Assembly: GCA_023432845.1 (NCBI GenBank)
Contig: JAEZEY010000139.1
Span: forward strand, 1 to 6,228
Direction of reading: 5' to 3'
Length of the DNA: 6,228 nt
DNA from: Pseudomonadota bacterium
GTDB taxonomy: Bacteria > Pseudomonadota > Alphaproteobacteria > Rhizobiales > Xanthobacteraceae
The translations under genes were made by a program, and so were the position numbers. Below the pieces are notes generated by a model. That model made no database searches, was not told where the DNA came from, and worked only from the letters and a program-made list of their open reading frames with translations. Positions 5,811-6,228 of the stretch are shown one piece after another. The first letter of the stretch is position 1; each line of letters opens with the position of its first letter.

Positions 5811-6228
5811 ATGGCGGACCACTCCGACTACTGCGCGGCGCTGGTGCGCGAAGCCGACCGCGATCGTTACCTGGCGACCTTGTTCGCGCCGCCGGACAAG
5901 CGCGACGCGCTGTTCGCGCTTTATGCCTTCGCCATCGAGATTGGCCGCGTGCGCGATGTCGCACGCGAGCCGATGCCCGGCGAAATCCGCCTGCAATGGT
6001 GGCGCGAGGTGCTGGAAGGCCAACGCGAGGGCGAGGCGGCGGCGCATCCGGTGGCGTCGGCACTGATGGCGGGCCTCAATCGCTACGGCATCGAGCCGGA
6101 GCGCCTGGTCGGCATCGTCGACGCGCATCAGTTCGATCTTTACGACGAGCCGATGGGAACGCTCGACGATCTCGACAACTATGGCGTGATGACCCAGTCG
6201 GCGCTGCTCGATGTCGCCATTGCCATCC
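5811..6228 (+). CDS. Squalene/phytoene synthase family protein, NDUFAF6-like, 3' partial
   Basis: The frame opens at the ATG at 5811 and runs without a stop to the right edge, giving 139 complete codons; about half of a typical family member is missing. The N-terminus (DYCAALVREADRDRYLATLF, residues 6-25) and RDALFALYAFAIEIGRVRDV (31-50) are all-helical and typical of the trans-isoprenyl diphosphate synthase (head-to-head) family. EIRLQWWREVL (58-68) and FDLYDEPMGTLDDLDNYG (108-125) match the alphaproteobacterial and mitochondrial NDUFAF6 branch. Where true phytoene or squalene synthases have a first DxxxD motif, this protein reads RVRDVAREP (46-54), with only D49 present. Isoprenoid condensation is therefore doubtful, and a complex-I assembly role, as for NDUFAF6, is an alternative. 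It may still be annotated as phytoene synthase. The second aspartate motif lies outside the window and would decide this. It sits 8 bases after the Mth938-like gene. Confidence 0.88.
   Translation, partial: MADHSDYCAALVREADRDRYLATLFAPPDKRDALFALYAFAIEIGRVRDVAREPMPGEIRLQWWREVLEGQREGEAAAHPVASALMAGLNRYGIEPERLVGIVDAHQFDLYDEPMGTLDDLDNYGVMTQSALLDVAIAI

Noticed and set aside
1..6228. A search for mobile elements, CRISPR repeats, tRNA or rRNA genes, toxin-antitoxin pairs, defence genes or transfer signs.
   Set aside because: All sequence is accounted for by core genes with uniform base composition and codon use. No repeats, transposase motifs or RNA-gene signatures were seen.

Overview
The window is GC-rich (roughly 65% by eye) and densely coded. 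It looks like a chromosomal housekeeping segment of an alphaproteobacterium, most likely of the Hyphomicrobiales (Rhizobiales). Three things point there: the gene order (LysM/LytM protein, DUF815 ATPase, yajC, secD, secF, Mth938-like protein, squalene/phytoene synthase-like protein), the short SecD of 532 residues, and the C/G-ending codon use. No genus can be named from the sequence alone.

Layout. Bases 1-1138 (+) hold the 3' part of a NlpD/DipM-like envelope protein with two LysM domains and a degenerate LytM domain. Its start lies off the left edge. Bases 2107-1151 (-) encode a DUF815-family AAA+ ATPase that converges on it. The two stop codons lie in opposite arms of one 10-bp inverted repeat at 1134-1155. 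Bases 2108-2344 form a divergent intergenic region with a candidate sigma-70 promoter and a leader hairpin, both facing right. From 2345 to the right edge there is a tight co-directional run: yajC (2345-2689), secD (2731-4329), secF (4346-5410), a Mth938/DUF498 protein (5413-5802) and the 5' part of a squalene/phytoene synthase-like gene (5811 to the edge). Gaps are 41, 16, 2 and 8 bases, so one transcript is likely.

How the genes fit together. YajC, SecD and SecF form the accessory complex of the SecYEG translocon. It uses the proton gradient to complete export and assists membrane-protein insertion. The next two genes are the bacterial relatives of human NDUFAF3 (Mth938 fold) and NDUFAF6 (squalene/phytoene synthase fold), both assembly factors of respiratory complex I. 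The visible part of the second lacks the usual first aspartate-rich motif of the prenyl-condensing enzymes. This makes an assembly or scaffold role linked to membrane insertion a reasonable inference, though it is not shown here. The LysM/LytM protein has lost four of the five catalytic or zinc-binding LytM positions and is better read as an amidase activator than as a peptidase.

I found no mobile elements, CRISPR arrays, tRNA or rRNA genes, defence systems or signs of horizontal transfer. The region looks like conserved core genome. The points of interest are the degenerate enzymes, the shared-stop palindrome, the leader hairpin and the SecDF/complex-I-assembly linkage.
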